From Clostridiales bacterium S5-A14a (GTDB taxonomy: Bacteria; Bacillota; Clostridia; Peptostreptococcales; Anaerovoracaceae), in the NCBI GenBank assembly GCA_000758905.1, contig JRNA01000017.1, positions 1 through 64,000 of the forward strand: a stretch of DNA of 64,000 nt, given 5' to 3'. The notes under the pieces were generated by a model, which was not told the DNA's origin, made no database searches, and saw only the letters and a list, made by a program, of their open reading frames with translations. This document shows, piece by piece, positions 21,546 through 30,835 of the stretch; the stretch's first letter is position 1; every line of letters starts with the position of its first letter. A program made the position numbers and the translations under genes.

Positions 21546-22067
21546 ATGCGTAAAAGTTCTACAACACAGCTTGTTACAATTGCTGTATTCATTGCAATCG
21601 AGGTTATTTTGACTCGATTCTTGTCAATCCAGACTCCTATCGTTAGACTCGGCTTTGGGTTTTTGCCTGTTGCCATGCTTGCGATTCTTTATGGTCCTAT
21701 TTGGGCTGGCGTTGCCTATGCCATCGGTGATATTATTGGGATGCTCATCTGGCCTAGCGGAAGTTTCTTCTTTGGCTTTACACTTTCGGCCTTCCTTACT
21801 GGAATGATCTATGGTTTCTTTTTCAAAAATCATGACGTTAGATTGCCAAAGGTGCTTATTGCTTGTGCTTGCGTTTGTTTTGTGATAAATCTCGGGCTTG
21901 ACACGGTTTGGCTGTCGATTTTGCAGGGCCAGGCATATCTTGCTATTTTGCCTGCAAGAATCATAAAGGCTGTTATCGCCTATGTTCTTCAGATAACATT
22001 GATTCCTATTGTTTACCATGGTATTGTTAAGAACGTTCCGGCTCTGAGGGTTCAATCTGAAGAATAA
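21546..22067 (+). CDS. Folate-specific ECF transporter S component
   Basis: A membrane protein of 173 residues from the ATG at 21546 (AAAGGAG just upstream; the frame itself opens at 21501). About six membrane segments are visible, with the S-component features VRLGFGFLPVAMLAILYGP and the GDIIGMLIWPSG loop typical of FolT. It binds folate and works with the shared EcfA/A'/T module, which is not encoded in this window. The THF riboswitch directly upstream supports the substrate call. Confidence 0.92.
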   Translation: MRKSSTTQLVTIAVFIAIEVILTRFLSIQTPIVRLGFGFLPVAMLAILYGPIWAGVAYAIGDIIGMLIWPSGSFFFGFTLSAFLTGMIYGFFFKNHDVRLPKVLIACACVCFVINLGLDTVWLSILQGQAYLAILPARIIKAVIAYVLQITLIPIVYHGIVKNVPALRVQSEE

Positions 22068-22117
22068 GTTTTACGTTATCATTTATCGAAGTACTGCTTG
22101 ATACTGCTTGAAATCAA

Positions 22118-22164
22118 AGGCCCGTAATCCTCAATTATGGTTCTTAGTTGAGGATTACGGGCCT
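22118..22164. terminator. Bidirectional terminator between folT and the metA fusion
   Basis: A perfect 17-bp stem (22118-22134 with 22148-22164) with a 13-nt loop lies between two convergent genes. It is the strongest hairpin in the window. T-rich tails are short on both sides. Confidence 0.8.
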
Positions 22165-22205
22165 ATTTGTAAAAATGAAATTATTACCGTAAATTTTATG
22201 ATGCT

Positions 22206-24491
22206 TTAAATCACATGGCCTACGAAGTTATTGTATATTGAGTTGATTGCCTGAACGTAGTTGTCTTCTGCAACTCCAATCAAAATGTTATATCTTCTAG
22301 GACCGTGGTCTATGAGTTTTACATTTATCCTTCGCATTGAAAGCGAATTCAAGACACGTACGGCGATATCCGGCGTGGTTGCCAAATTTCTGCCGATCAC
22401 CGCAATTATTGCAAAGTCGGCATCCACAGAAATCTTTGTATCTTTAACATAGCTTTCTAGGCTGCTCTCAATGAATGTTTTAACATCTGAAATTCCCCTA
22501 AGCTTAGATTTATCAACAATTATCGTAAGAGAATCAATCTCTGCAAGCGTGTGCTCGACAGAAACACCATGCATTAGCAATCTATGTATAACCTCTCCCC
22601 TCAGATGTGGATCCTCATTGAGATTCTCTTTTTCTATTAGAATACTCATGAGATTAGTTTTGCCGGTAATTCCTGTAACAAGATCGCCGCTTCTATAATA
22701 ATCCGCATTTTTTACTATGAGAGTACCGGGCTCCTCTGGATGTTTTGTATTCTTAATATTTATTGGGATTCCAACATCTCTAACAGGTTTGATCGCACTT
22801 TGGTGCATAACCTCAGCACCCATATATGCCATCTCTCGAATTTCCTTGTACGTTATAACTGGCAGGGTCACAGGATTATTTACAATCGACGGATCTGCCA
22901 TCAAAATCCCCGGAACATCTGTCCAGTTCTCATATAAATCGGATTCTGACGCCGCCGCAACAATTGCGCCCGTAACATCGGAGCCACCCCTTGAAAACGC
23001 GACTATTTTGTTGCTGTATGTTCCACCGTAAAATCCCGGAACCACAGCATTCTGCGTCGTTTTCAGTTTTTCAGAGAGCATGCTCTGACTCTCCTCATAC
23101 ATCAAATCACCCTCGGCATCGAATTTTATGTACTCTTCTGGATTGATGAGTTCAAATCCGAGATACGCTGACATGATTTTTGCAGAAAAATATTCGCCAC
23201 GTGTAATTACGTAGTCTTTGTCAGCATTACCAGCGGTAATCTTATCCTTCAGCGTTTGAATTTCCTGCTCTAGAACAAAATCCATTCCTAGGCCCTCGCA
23301 AATCTCTGCATATCTACGCTCGACCTCGCGTATAAGCTCAACCACATCGCTGCCCGAATTCGCCGCATCGTAAACCTCCAGCAAAAGATCCGTTACCTTT
23401 GCATCGCTTCTGAATCTCCTGCCCGGCGCTGAGACTACGACATATCTTCGCCTTTTATCGGCCTCAATTATTTCTTTAACTCGCCTGAAACATCCTGCAT
23501 TTGCTAGCGAGCTGCCTCCGAATTTAGCTGTGACCGTGTCCCCTTTTTTGCTGATCATAGTCCAGTTCTCGTCCATCGTTATCTGCTCGATATTGTATGG
23601 GGTCGACTGGTAAACAAAATAGTTGAGCCAGTTGCTGTAGAGCAGGTTTGCACTCGATCTCCAAGTTACAAGAGGCGGCTTGCTGTCGTCATCATTTGGG
23701 AAATAATTATCTGGAAGATTCGGCTCAAGTCCCTGATTTTTATCCCTAAAATACTCATTCTTTAGGGTATCAGCATCGTATTCCGAATGTCCCATAATGA
23801 AGAACTGCCTATCGTTCTTGGATTTCACTGCATAAACACCGGCCTCAGGTGAAGAAGAGAGAATTTCAAGTGAAGGGACATTTTCAATATCCTCACGCCT
23901 TACTTCTGTATTCCTGGAATGCGGTGCCATAAACTCATCGTCAAAGCCTCGGAAGAGCATGCTCCCCTTCCTTTCAACCACATGAGAAAATATACCAGAC
24001 AATTTGCTATCTAGATGATACTTCTTTATTCCATAATGATAATACAATCCTGCCTGTGCTCCCCAACATATGTGGAATGTGCTGTGCACGTGACTCTTAG
24101 ACCATTCCATTATTTCGCAGAGTTCATCCCAGTATTCCACCTCATTGAAATCCATGTTTTCAATGGGCGCACCTGTGATGATCATTCCATCATAATATTT
24201 TGATTTTACCTGGGAAAACGTTTGATAAAAAGCCAGCATATGCTCCTGCGATATGTTTTTTGCCTTATGACTTGCCGTCTGCAGCAACTCAAGTTCAACC
24301 TGAAGTGGCGTGTTTCCAAGGAGTCTAGTAAGCTGAGTTTCCGTTTCAATTTTCGTAGGCATCAAGTTTAAGATCAAGATTTTGAGTGGCCTTATGTCCT
24401 GAGTCATCGCTCTTGTGTCGGTCATCACAAAAATATTTTCTCGTGTAAGTGTCTCGACGGCCGGTAAATTGTTAGGTACTTTAATTGGCAT
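22206..24491 (-). CDS. Fused homoserine O-acetyltransferase (MetA) and aspartokinase
   Basis: A 761-residue fusion. Residues 1-300 are a complete MetA: catalytic Cys142 in [15 protein letters not shown], His235 and Glu237 in GHSEYD. Residue 111 is Glu ([10 protein letters not shown]), the residue that in Bacillus MetA marks acetyl-CoA rather than succinyl-CoA use. Residues about 319-761 are a full aspartokinase: [11 protein letters not shown] at 323, [10 protein letters not shown], a TDVPGI-type site and C-terminal ACT domains. It would thus start the aspartate pathway and also acylate homoserine for methionine. It lies 31 bases after metY, whose enzyme uses O-acetylhomoserine. No frameshift or stop separates the halves. 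A SAM riboswitch is not visible. Confidence 0.93.
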   Translation of the reverse strand: MPIKVPNNLPAVETLTRENIFVMTDTRAMTQDIRPLKILILNLMPTKIETETQLTRLLGNTPLQVELELLQTASHKAKNISQEHMLAFYQTFSQVKSKYYDGMIITGAPIENMDFNEVEYWDELCEIMEWSKSHVHSTFHICWGAQAGLYYHYGIKKYHLDSKLSGIFSHVVERKGSMLFRGFDDEFMAPHSRNTEVRREDIENVPSLEILSSSPEAGVYAVKSKNDRQFFIMGHSEYDADTLKNEYFRDKNQGLEPNLPDNYFPNDDDSKPPLVTWRSSANLLYSNWLNYFVYQSTPYNIEQITMDENWTMISKKGDTVTAKFGGSSLANAGCFRRVKEIIEADKRRRYVVVSAPGRRFRSDAKVTDLLLEVYDAANSGSDVVELIREVERRYAEICEGLGMDFVLEQEIQTLKDKITAGNADKDYVITRGEYFSAKIMSAYLGFELINPEEYIKFDAEGDLMYEESQSMLSEKLKTTQNAVVPGFYGGTYSNKIVAFSRGGSDVTGAIVAAASESDLYENWTDVPGILMADPSIVNNPVTLPVITYKEIREMAYMGAEVMHQSAIKPVRDVGIPINIKNTKHPEEPGTLIVKNADYYRSGDLVTGITGKTNLMSILIEKENLNEDPHLRGEVIHRLLMHGVSVEHTLAEIDSLTIIVDKSKLRGISDVKTFIESSLESYVKDTKISVDADFAIIAVIGRNLATTPDIAVRVLNSLSMRRINVKLIDHGPRRYNILIGVAEDNYVQAINSIYNNFVGHVI

Positions 24492-24522
24492 ATATAAACT
24501 CTCTTTTCTTTTTATTATTTAC

Positions 24523-25794
24523 TTATTTGTTAATCTGGTCCAGTGCCTGCTTTAAGTCATCGATAATATCTGAAACATCCTCAAGACCTACAGATACTCT
24601 AACCATTCCTGGTGCAATTCCTGCTGCCACAAGCTGCTCATCTGTAAGCTGCCTATGCGTCTCTCCGGCAGGGTGCAAAACACATGTCCTGATGTCTGCC
24701 ACATGCACTTCGTTTGAAGCAAGTTTGAGACTATCCATGAACTTGATTGCCTTTTCTCTTCCACCCTTAATTACAATTGCTATTACCCCACTTGCTCCTT
24801 TTAAATATTTATTTGCAAGCTCGTGATACTTATCACCTTCAAGACCTGGATAACTAATAGACTCGATTTCTTCTCTATTCTTCAAGAATTCCGCAACCTC
24901 TTGAGCGTTCTTGCAGTATTGTTTCATACGGAGGCCAAGAGTTTCAAGCCCTAGGTTAAGAAGGAAGGCTGAATGTGCAGCAGGATAGCATCCGAAGTCC
25001 CTCATTAGCTGCATTCTCGCCTTGAGGATGTATGCTAGTTTTCCGTATGTTCCAACATAAGTTATCCCGTGATACGACTCATCTGGCTCAACCATTTCAG
25101 GGAATTTTCCTGAACCAGCCCAGTCAAATTTTCCGCTGTCAACGATCACTCCGCCACATTGAACCGCATGGCCATCCATGTATTTTGATGTTGAATGAGT
25201 TACGATATCAGCTCCGAATTCAATAGGTTTACAAAGTATTGGCGTTGCAAAAGTATTGTCTATGATTAGCGGAATATTATGCTTATGGGCTACCTTCGCA
25301 AATTTTTCTATGTCGAGGACTGAAACAGATGGGTTTGCAATAGTTTCACCGAAAACGGCCTTTGTATTAGGGTGAATTGCTTTTTCGATTTCTTCCTCTG
25401 TTGCATCAACGTCTACATAGTAGCAATCGATACCAAGTTTTTTCAGTGTGTAGGAAAATAGATTAATTGTTCCGCCGTATATCTGGCTTGAAGCAACAAC
25501 ACTGTCTCCTGCGTTACATATATTTAATATAGCCAGTAGATTTGCCGCCTGGCCGGATGATGTGCACATTGCAGCAATACCACCTTCAAGATCGGCAATT
25601 TTTTCTTCAACAGCCATTACTGTTGGATTTGCAAAACGGCTATATATTAATGCCTTAGTTGGGTCATCAAAAACTGCAGCGACATCATCTGTGGAATCGA
25701 ACACATAAGTAGTGCTCTGAACAATAGGCACGACCCTTGGCTCTGAATTCTTTGGTGTATATCCTGCGTGTAAACATTTTGTATTATCTTTCAT
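24523..25794 (-). CDS. O-acetylhomoserine sulfhydrylase (MetY-type)
   Basis: A 423-residue PLP enzyme of the Cys/Met metabolism family. The PLP Lys lies in THSTSKYMDGH, with SSGQAANLLA and DNTFATP typical of the family. The length and the TRFANPT-like N terminus fit O-acetylhomoserine aminocarboxypropyltransferase better than cystathionine gamma-synthase, and the linked MetA-type acetyltransferase agrees. It makes homocysteine from O-acetylhomoserine and sulfide in the cytoplasm. It precedes the metA-aspartokinase gene in one transcript. The 60 bases ahead of its start are AT-rich and hold no recognisable riboswitch. Confidence 0.88.
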   Translation of the reverse strand: MKDNTKCLHAGYTPKNSEPRVVPIVQSTTYVFDSTDDVAAVFDDPTKALIYSRFANPTVMAVEEKIADLEGGIAAMCTSSGQAANLLAILNICNAGDSVVASSQIYGGTINLFSYTLKKLGIDCYYVDVDATEEEIEKAIHPNTKAVFGETIANPSVSVLDIEKFAKVAHKHNIPLIIDNTFATPILCKPIEFGADIVTHSTSKYMDGHAVQCGGVIVDSGKFDWAGSGKFPEMVEPDESYHGITYVGTYGKLAYILKARMQLMRDFGCYPAAHSAFLLNLGLETLGLRMKQYCKNAQEVAEFLKNREEIESISYPGLEGDKYHELANKYLKGASGVIAIVIKGGREKAIKFMDSLKLASNEVHVADIRTCVLHPAGETHRQLTDEQLVAAGIAPGMVRVSVGLEDVSDIIDDLKQALDQINK

Positions 25795-25854
25795 ATTTTA
25801 TCTCTCCTATTATCTAATTATTTTTAATCCAAATACATTATCTTTTATCTAACT

Positions 25855-26097
25855 TTATATAACAACTTCATACATTCCTTGTGCGTCTTCTTTTCGGGTT
25901 CCTTCACTAAGTTTCAATACCTTAACTGAAATAGAACTGTTACCAAACTCTATATGCACAACATCGCCGATCTCGACTTCACTGCCAGCCTTTGCCTGTT
26001 TGCCATTGATACTGACTCTTCCCTGGTCACAAGCCTCTTTGGCTACAGTTCTTCTTTTTATCAATCGAGAATTTTTTAAAAATTTGTCAACTCTCAT
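25855..26097 (-). CDS. S4-domain RNA-binding protein RqcP (YabO)
   Basis: A small S4-domain protein; the family start MRVDKFLKNSRLIKRRT is at 26097, giving 80 residues (the frame opens 11 codons earlier). The S4 signature KEACDQGRVSINGK is complete. RqcP supports ribosome-associated quality control by helping RqcH add alanine tails to stalled chains. The mazG-hup-rqcP order resembles the Bacillus yabN-yabO cluster. The ribosome site is weak or distant for both candidate starts. Confidence 0.88.
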   Translation of the reverse strand: MRVDKFLKNSRLIKRRTVAKEACDQGRVSINGKQAKAGSEVEIGDVVHIEFGNSSISVKVLKLSEGTRKEDAQGMYEVVI

Positions 26098-26160
26098 AGC
26101 AATTTCTGAATCTCCATTGTATCTCTTCATAATATAATTATTTCTAATATAAAAATATAA

Positions 26161-26182
26161 AGAGGCGACCTAAGCCGCCCCT
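26161..26182 (-). terminator. Terminator after hup
   Basis: AGAGGCG (26161-26167) pairs with CGCCCCT (26176-26182) with one wobble. A T-rich run follows on the minus strand. It sits between hup and rqcP. Confidence 0.65.
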
Positions 26183-26209
26183 AAAATTCAAAAGTATATT
26201 ATATAAAAG

Positions 26210-26488
26210 TTATTTAGCATTTACAGCATCCTTAAGTGCTTTACCTGCCTTGAATACAGGAGCCTTAGAAGCTGCAATCTTGATGATTTCATCAGGCTTT
26301 CTAGGGTTTCTGCCCTGTCTTGCTTTTCTCTGTCTGGTCTCAAAAGTACCAAATCCGATAAGTCTAACATCATCACCTTTTACTAAAGTTTCCTGAATTG
26401 TTGAAAGTACAGCGTTTACAGCTGCCTCTGCATCCTTTTTCTTAAGATTTGTCTTCTCTGCTACTGCAGAAACCAATTCTGTTTTGTT
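26210..26488 (-). CDS. DNA-binding protein HU
   Basis: A 92-residue HU protein from the ATG at 26488, which has AAAGGAGGAAATT directly upstream; an in-frame extension to 26590 is not translated by this evidence. [41 protein letters not shown] and the [13 protein letters not shown] tail are typical of HU. It bends and compacts DNA. It lies between mazG and rqcP with its own terminator. Confidence 0.97.
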   Translation of the reverse strand, partial: NKTELVSAVAEKTNLKKKDAEAAVNAVLSTIQETLVKGDDVRLIGFGTFETRQRKARQGRNPRKPDEIIKIAASKAPVFKAGKALKDAVNAK

Positions 26489-26516
26489 CATAATTTCCTC
26501 CTTAAAACATTTAATG

Positions 26517-27365
26517 TTAAAGCTGCTTTGACAGGTCCTCCTTGGCCTTTTGCCATAGCAACTCCAGTTGTTCAACATCCATTTCTTCAAGTTTAAGATG
26601 ATTATTGGAAGCTATCTCTTCCATCTTACTAAATCTCTTCACGAATTTATCGGCTGATGCCTTAAGCGCCAACTCAGGATTGATACTTAGAAAACGTGAC
26701 ACGTTGACAACTGAGAAAAGTAAGTCCCCCAGTTCTTCTTCCATATGTTCAGCAGAACCTTCAGATATGGCATCTTTGAGTTCATCAAACTCTTCCAAAA
26801 TCTTGTCAAGAGCACCAGTCTTATCATCCCAGTCGAAGCCCACCTTAGCAGCCCTCTTTTGAAGTTTAAAACTCCTCATAAGAGATGGTAATGCTCTTGG
26901 AACATCATGGAGTTTTGCTGATATGGTTTCCGTGGAATGTTCCTTACTCTTGATATTCTCCCATTTTTCAAGGACTTTGTCAACAGTTTTTGCTTTTTTA
27001 TCCTTATTTTCCGCAGAAAAAACGTGTGGATGGCGTCTAATCATCTTCTCACATTCCTCATTCAGCACATCTTTAAGCTCAAATTCTCCGTTTTCTGAAG
27101 CCAAATTCGAGTGGAAAACAACGTGGAGTGTTATATCCCCGAGTTCTTCTCTTAGGTTCGCCAGGTCTCCTCTATCTATTGCATCCACAGCCTCATAGAT
27201 TTCTTCAATCATCGCTCCCCTGAGGGATTCATGAGTCTGCTCCATATCCCACGGGCATTTTTTCCTAAGCACTGAGACGATATCATAAAGCCTCTTCATC
27301 GCTGTTTCAGCCGTATCGGCCGTTTTCGAAAAATGCTCGTATTCCTTTAACATTTTATATCCCAT
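26517..27365 (-). CDS. Nucleoside triphosphate pyrophosphohydrolase MazG
   Basis: A 282-residue MazG with two tandem domains. The first shows [19 protein letters not shown] and [15 protein letters not shown] (E-E-x-x-E and E-x-x-D metal motifs); the second shows FDELKDAI and [18 protein letters not shown]. It hydrolyses NTPs and damaged nucleotides to monophosphates. GAGGTGATACAAA precedes the ATG at 27365. It corresponds to the C-terminal part of B. subtilis YabN; the methyltransferase half of YabN is absent. Confidence 0.93.
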   Translation of the reverse strand: MGYKMLKEYEHFSKTADTAETAMKRLYDIVSVLRKKCPWDMEQTHESLRGAMIEEIYEAVDAIDRGDLANLREELGDITLHVVFHSNLASENGEFELKDVLNEECEKMIRRHPHVFSAENKDKKAKTVDKVLEKWENIKSKEHSTETISAKLHDVPRALPSLMRSFKLQKRAAKVGFDWDDKTGALDKILEEFDELKDAISEGSAEHMEEELGDLLFSVVNVSRFLSINPELALKASADKFVKRFSKMEEIASNNHLKLEEMDVEQLELLWQKAKEDLSKQL

Positions 27366-27445
27366 TTTGTATCACCTCGCATTGATCATTGTCTGTGTTC
27401 AATATAATATATACATAGATATTTGCCAATGTATGTGTTTTAAAA

Positions 27446-27471
27446 GAGAGAATCAAGTTTTTGATTCTCTT
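27446..27471 (-). terminator. Terminator of the frd operon
   Basis: AGAGAATCAA (27447-27456) pairs with TTGATTCTCT (27461-27470) around a 4-nt loop, and TCTTTTAAAA follows on the minus strand. It lies 32 bases after the frdB stop. Confidence 0.72.
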
Positions 27472-27502
27472 CATACATTCATTATAGCTTTTATCATTCA
27501 TT

Positions 27503-28213
27503 TTATTTGCCCCAAACAGCCGCTGCATTCGACCTTACAAGCAGTTCTTCCACAGGCAGACCAATCGGACAAATATCATGACAAGATAACGACTTCCCGC
27601 ATCCCTCAAAATATTTCTTCTTATATTCAGCTGAAATCTCATTCAAATGAGTGCTTTCCTGTTCTTCATTCAGAATCCGAAATGCGTTGACTGCAGCAAC
27701 AGTGCCTGCGAAGGTCCCATTTGCAGAGAAGTTAGGACACACTTCAAGGCAACAGCCACACATCAGACAGCGTGCCGACTGGTATCTCGGTTCATGTGTC
27801 CACAAACTCATATGAGCTTCACTTTCAAGCCAAAGGTTCAGTTTTTTCAAATTTTCAAACAGATTTGACCGGTCAACGATCAAATCTCTTACAAGCGGAA
27901 ATTTGCTTAAAGGTTCCAAGATGATTGTAGAACCTTTTAACGTATGTAGAAATGTAGAGCATGCCAACCTCGGACGTTCGTTAATTAGCATGGCGCAAGC
28001 CCCACATTTTCGCACCATACAGCTACATTCCCAGCTGATGGGAGTAACTATATTTCCTGAGTTATCTTTCAAAGGGGTTCTACTGTTCAATTCCTTTAGA
28101 ACAGTGGCAACAGAGCTGTTTTTGCTTCCGTCATACTCAAATTCCTGCCAATAACTGTCTGATTTCTGACTCTCCTGCCGCCTGATTCTTATTTTATATA
28201 CCAAGTGAATCAC
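27503..28213 (-). CDS. Fumarate reductase/succinate dehydrogenase iron-sulfur subunit
   Basis: A 236-residue FrdB/SdhB-type protein. The N-terminal 2Fe-2S domain has Cys65, Cys70, Cys73 and Cys85 (CMVRKCGAC then ACSTF). The C-terminal domain has a CLMCGCCLEVCP box (149-159) and a later CGKSLSCHDICP group (205-215), enough for the 4Fe-4S and 3Fe-4S clusters. It passes electrons between the cytochrome b and the flavin subunit. Its ATG overlaps the frdA stop by 4 bases. It is the last gene of the inserted operon. Confidence 0.93.
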   Translation of the reverse strand: MIHLVYKIRIRRQESQKSDSYWQEFEYDGSKNSSVATVLKELNSRTPLKDNSGNIVTPISWECSCMVRKCGACAMLINERPRLACSTFLHTLKGSTIILEPLSKFPLVRDLIVDRSNLFENLKKLNLWLESEAHMSLWTHEPRYQSARCLMCGCCLEVCPNFSANGTFAGTVAAVNAFRILNEEQESTHLNEISAEYKKKYFEGCGKSLSCHDICPIGLPVEELLVRSNAAAVWGK

Positions 28214-29754
28214 CGCCTTTCTGGAACAGGTACAAAGGAAATCTGTATCTGCTTTCCATCAAATCTGGCTACCGTTGTTTTAAGGTAATCATCGTCATTG
28301 CTCTTCGGATAATCCTCCCGCCAGTGTGCACCACGGCTTTCTTTTCTTGCAAGAGCACTCTTTAGAACTGCCATGCCAAGCAATGGAAGATTTCCTGTCA
28401 GCGCTTGTACCGTTTGAATCCCATTTAACAACGTATTCTCATTTCTGACAACGCCCATAGTCTCCTGCATCACTTTGTTTAATTGCTTTATTTCTGAAAT
28501 TTGGGACGTTGGTGGAAAATCTATCTGTGTTGCACAAGATAGATCTACTACATCTGCCTGTTCGCATGCTGATTTTGCCGCAACACGTCCTCCGTATAAC
28601 GCTCCTAACAGAGAATTTCCACCAAGACGGTTGGCACCATGATATTGGGCACAGCATTCTCCGGCAGCGTAAAGATTCTGAATCGGCGTTCTGTGCTGCT
28701 CATCCACCAGAATGCCTCCCATAAAATAGTGAATTCCCGGTAAAACAGACACCAGTTCCTTTCGTATATCTTTATGCAGATAGGTCATACAATCGTCTGC
28801 CAGACCAGATAGTTTATTTGAAATAATCTCGTCCGATATTTCCGTCATGTCAAGAAATACCTCTGATTCATGGCTGACCTTCCATATCTCTCTGGCGGTA
28901 ATATCTCGTGGCATCAGATTTCCAAGCTCCGGGTATTTTTCCTCCATGAAATACCATTGTTTTCCATCTTTCATGGCAAACAACCTGCCACCTTCCCCTC
29001 TGGCCGCCTCGCTGATGAGCATGCGTTTTCCACCACATTTCACAGTTGTCGGATGATACTGGATCATCTCGCCATTTGCCAGAGGAACACCAAGCCGGAA
29101 CAATTCTGCGGTGACTTCTCCTGTATTGCTCAGCGAACCCGTTGTATTTCCAAACAATCCGTGCATACCACCGGTGGCAACAATAACCGCATCCCCCGGT
29201 AATTCCACAGTCTCCTGACTGTATTCATCCCTGATTACGCAGCCACAACAAATATTGTCACACAGACGAAGTGTCAGGAAAGAATGATGGCTGAACCGTT
29301 CTACCATACCAGATGCTTCTTTCCTGCGAACAGCGTCTATCATAGCTGTCATGATCTGCTTCCCGGTATCGCTCTGCGCAAAAGCAGTCCTTTTCTTTTT
29401 CTGTCCGCCAAAATTCCGCAGATCCACATCATCATAGCCGCTCATGTTAAATTGAACTCCAAGTTTTAACAGCCAGTGCACCAGCTCCGGTGCTGCCTGT
29501 GTCATTCCCCAAACTGCATTTGGGTCTGCCAGACCGCAAGCTGCCTTTATTGTATCTGTGAAATGTTCTTCGGGACTGTCGTTTTCATCTTTTGTATTCA
29601 AAGCTGCGTTGATACCGCCCTCCGCCATAACAGACTGCGCCCGCTCTGATGGAAAGGAGGAAACCAGTTTTACATTGCATCCATTTTCCGCTGCCTGCAA
29701 AGCCGCTGAAAGGCCTGCCAGTCCAGCACCTATAATAATAATTGTCTTACTCAT
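28210..29754 (-). CDS. Fumarate reductase flavoprotein subunit with Gln at the flavin-His position
   Basis: A 514-residue FrdA/SdhA-type flavoprotein from the ATG at 29754, which overlaps the frdC stop (ATGA). The FAD site IIIGAGLAGLSAAL, the substrate residues in IQYHPT, SEAARGEGGRLF and GANRLGGNSLLG, and the GIHYFMGG loop are intact. In covalent family members FAD hangs on a His in RSHS or RSHT; here the sequence is RAQSVMAEGG with Gln (codon 29635-29637). FAD should therefore be held non-covalently. In E. coli FrdA, replacing that His leaves fumarate reduction but removes succinate oxidation, so this enzyme probably works as a fumarate reductase. There is no signal peptide; it acts on the cytoplasmic side. 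Confidence 0.92.
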   Translation of the reverse strand: MSKTIIIIGAGLAGLSAALQAAENGCNVKLVSSFPSERAQSVMAEGGINAALNTKDENDSPEEHFTDTIKAACGLADPNAVWGMTQAAPELVHWLLKLGVQFNMSGYDDVDLRNFGGQKKKRTAFAQSDTGKQIMTAMIDAVRRKEASGMVERFSHHSFLTLRLCDNICCGCVIRDEYSQETVELPGDAVIVATGGMHGLFGNTTGSLSNTGEVTAELFRLGVPLANGEMIQYHPTTVKCGGKRMLISEAARGEGGRLFAMKDGKQWYFMEEKYPELGNLMPRDITAREIWKVSHESEVFLDMTEISDEIISNKLSGLADDCMTYLHKDIRKELVSVLPGIHYFMGGILVDEQHRTPIQNLYAAGECCAQYHGANRLGGNSLLGALYGGRVAAKSACEQADVVDLSCATQIDFPPTSQISEIKQLNKVMQETMGVVRNENTLLNGIQTVQALTGNLPLLGMAVLKSALARKESRGAHWREDYPKSNDDDYLKTTVARFDGKQIQISFVPVPERR

Positions 29755-30290
29755 AGATATTGCCACCCAATATAATAGAAAATAACTGCGCCCGCTATAA
29801 ACAGAAGGAGAACCGAAAGAATCAAATAAATATCACCCCTTCGTTCTTTATAACTGATGATTCCCAGCGATACGAGCAATGGGCGGATATTGATAAAAAT
29901 ATGAACAAAGATTGCCGCCACGAACAAAAGCTGAGTTACCAGCTTTACCGTTGTAAAAGGGAACAAAATATATGTCCCATTCTGCACCTTTCCAAACAAG
30001 CCAATATGGAAGAACAGCAGGATCAGTATTGCCAGCCCACTGGCTCGTCTCGCCCAAAATATGGCGTTCTGTTTCAGATACATTTTTCCGGATTGCTTCG
30101 CTGTCTGTAAACTCTGAACTGTCAGGATGACACCAATCACCGTATGCACAACAAGAATACCAACACCAATCCATGCAAGAAGTTTCCCTGCACTACTTCC
30201 AACTCCGTTCAGCATAAAGCTGCCCATGATTCCATGAATCATAAAAATGAGAAGCATTAAAACAGACAAAATCGTATTCCATTTTCTCAT
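29751..30290 (-). CDS. Membrane cytochrome b-like anchor of fumarate reductase
   Basis: A 179-residue integral membrane protein. Five helices are visible, with centres near residues 18, 48, 90, 122 and 162. Four His lie in four of them (19, 49, 95, 130), the number needed for two b-type hemes in a di-heme quinol:fumarate reductase. WARRASGLAILILLFFH resembles the SdhC signature. It is short compared with Wolinella FrdC (about 250). It probably carries electrons from menaquinol to FrdB. It precedes frdA with a 4-base overlap and follows gene X by 10 bases. Heme binding is inferred only. Confidence 0.8.
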   Translation of the reverse strand: MRKWNTILSVLMLLIFMIHGIMGSFMLNGVGSSAGKLLAWIGVGILVVHTVIGVILTVQSLQTAKQSGKMYLKQNAIFWARRASGLAILILLFFHIGLFGKVQNGTYILFPFTTVKLVTQLLFVAAIFVHIFINIRPLLVSLGIISYKERRGDIYLILSVLLLFIAGAVIFYYIGWQYL

Positions 30291-30300
30291 AAATTCCCGC

Positions 30301-30819
30301 TCACCTCATTTCTTCGCTGTCCATGATCATATAGTCCATCTGTGTTAGCGTTGTAACGTCAATAAAATCATCCGATGCCAGGAATACATCATACTTTCCA
30401 CTTACCACTCTTGATATCATCATTGTGTTACTGTACTCTTTCAGATCTACGGAGAAACCGGCCTGTTTCAACCTGTCACAGAGTTTCTTAGCATAACTGA
30501 CAAGCGGATAATCCGTCTCAGATACATATAACCGAAAACTAATGTCCGTTTTCATGAGATCTGTTTCATTTGTTTCCGAATCGTCCAGTGCTAATTCTTT
30601 TAATTTATTCCGGGTGTTCTCGTCGTCGAGACCATCTGACATCATATTAATACCGAGAACATAAGAGCCTTCCAACTGTGCGGAGGCTTGAGCCGCCTTT
30701 TTTGACTTCGGTGTTGCTCCTGTGACTGCATCAATCATAGAAGGCGGTGAATGTAATATGACGCCAAAACCTACAAGAAAAACAATCGTAACAACTAACA
30801 GAATCAGTTTTCGTTTCAC
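30301..30819 (-). CDS. Membrane-anchored protein with an ApbE-type flavinylation motif
   Basis: A 172-residue protein I cannot place in a family. An N-terminal hydrophobic segment (residues 4-23) forms a signal or membrane anchor, without a lipobox Cys. Directly after it comes DAVTGATPKS (residues 30-39), which fits the D-x-x-S/T-G-A-T-x-x-S/T motif where ApbE attaches FMN. The rest, with YAKKLCDRLKQAGFSVDL and SRVVSGKYDVFLASD, faintly resembles the C-terminal lobe of family-5 solute-binding proteins. No standard FMN-bind domain precedes the motif. It is 16 bases after cadA and 10 before frdC, so it should be made together with the fumarate reductase. An extracytoplasmic electron-carrier role is a guess. 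Confidence 0.6.
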   Translation of the reverse strand: MKRKLILLVVTIVFLVGFGVILHSPPSMIDAVTGATPKSKKAAQASAQLEGSYVLGINMMSDGLDDENTRNKLKELALDDSETNETDLMKTDISFRLYVSETDYPLVSYAKKLCDRLKQAGFSVDLKEYSNTMMISRVVSGKYDVFLASDDFIDVTTLTQMDYMIMDSEEMR

Positions 30820-30835
30820 ATTCCCACCTCATTTC

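Noticed and set aside
25795-25854. Possible SAM riboswitch or T-box ahead of metY
   Set aside because: Only 60 AT-rich bases separate metY from rqcP; there is no room for an aptamer and no T-box motif.
28439-28657. Minus-strand 72-codon frame with several Cys
   Set aside because: It is an alternative frame inside frdA.
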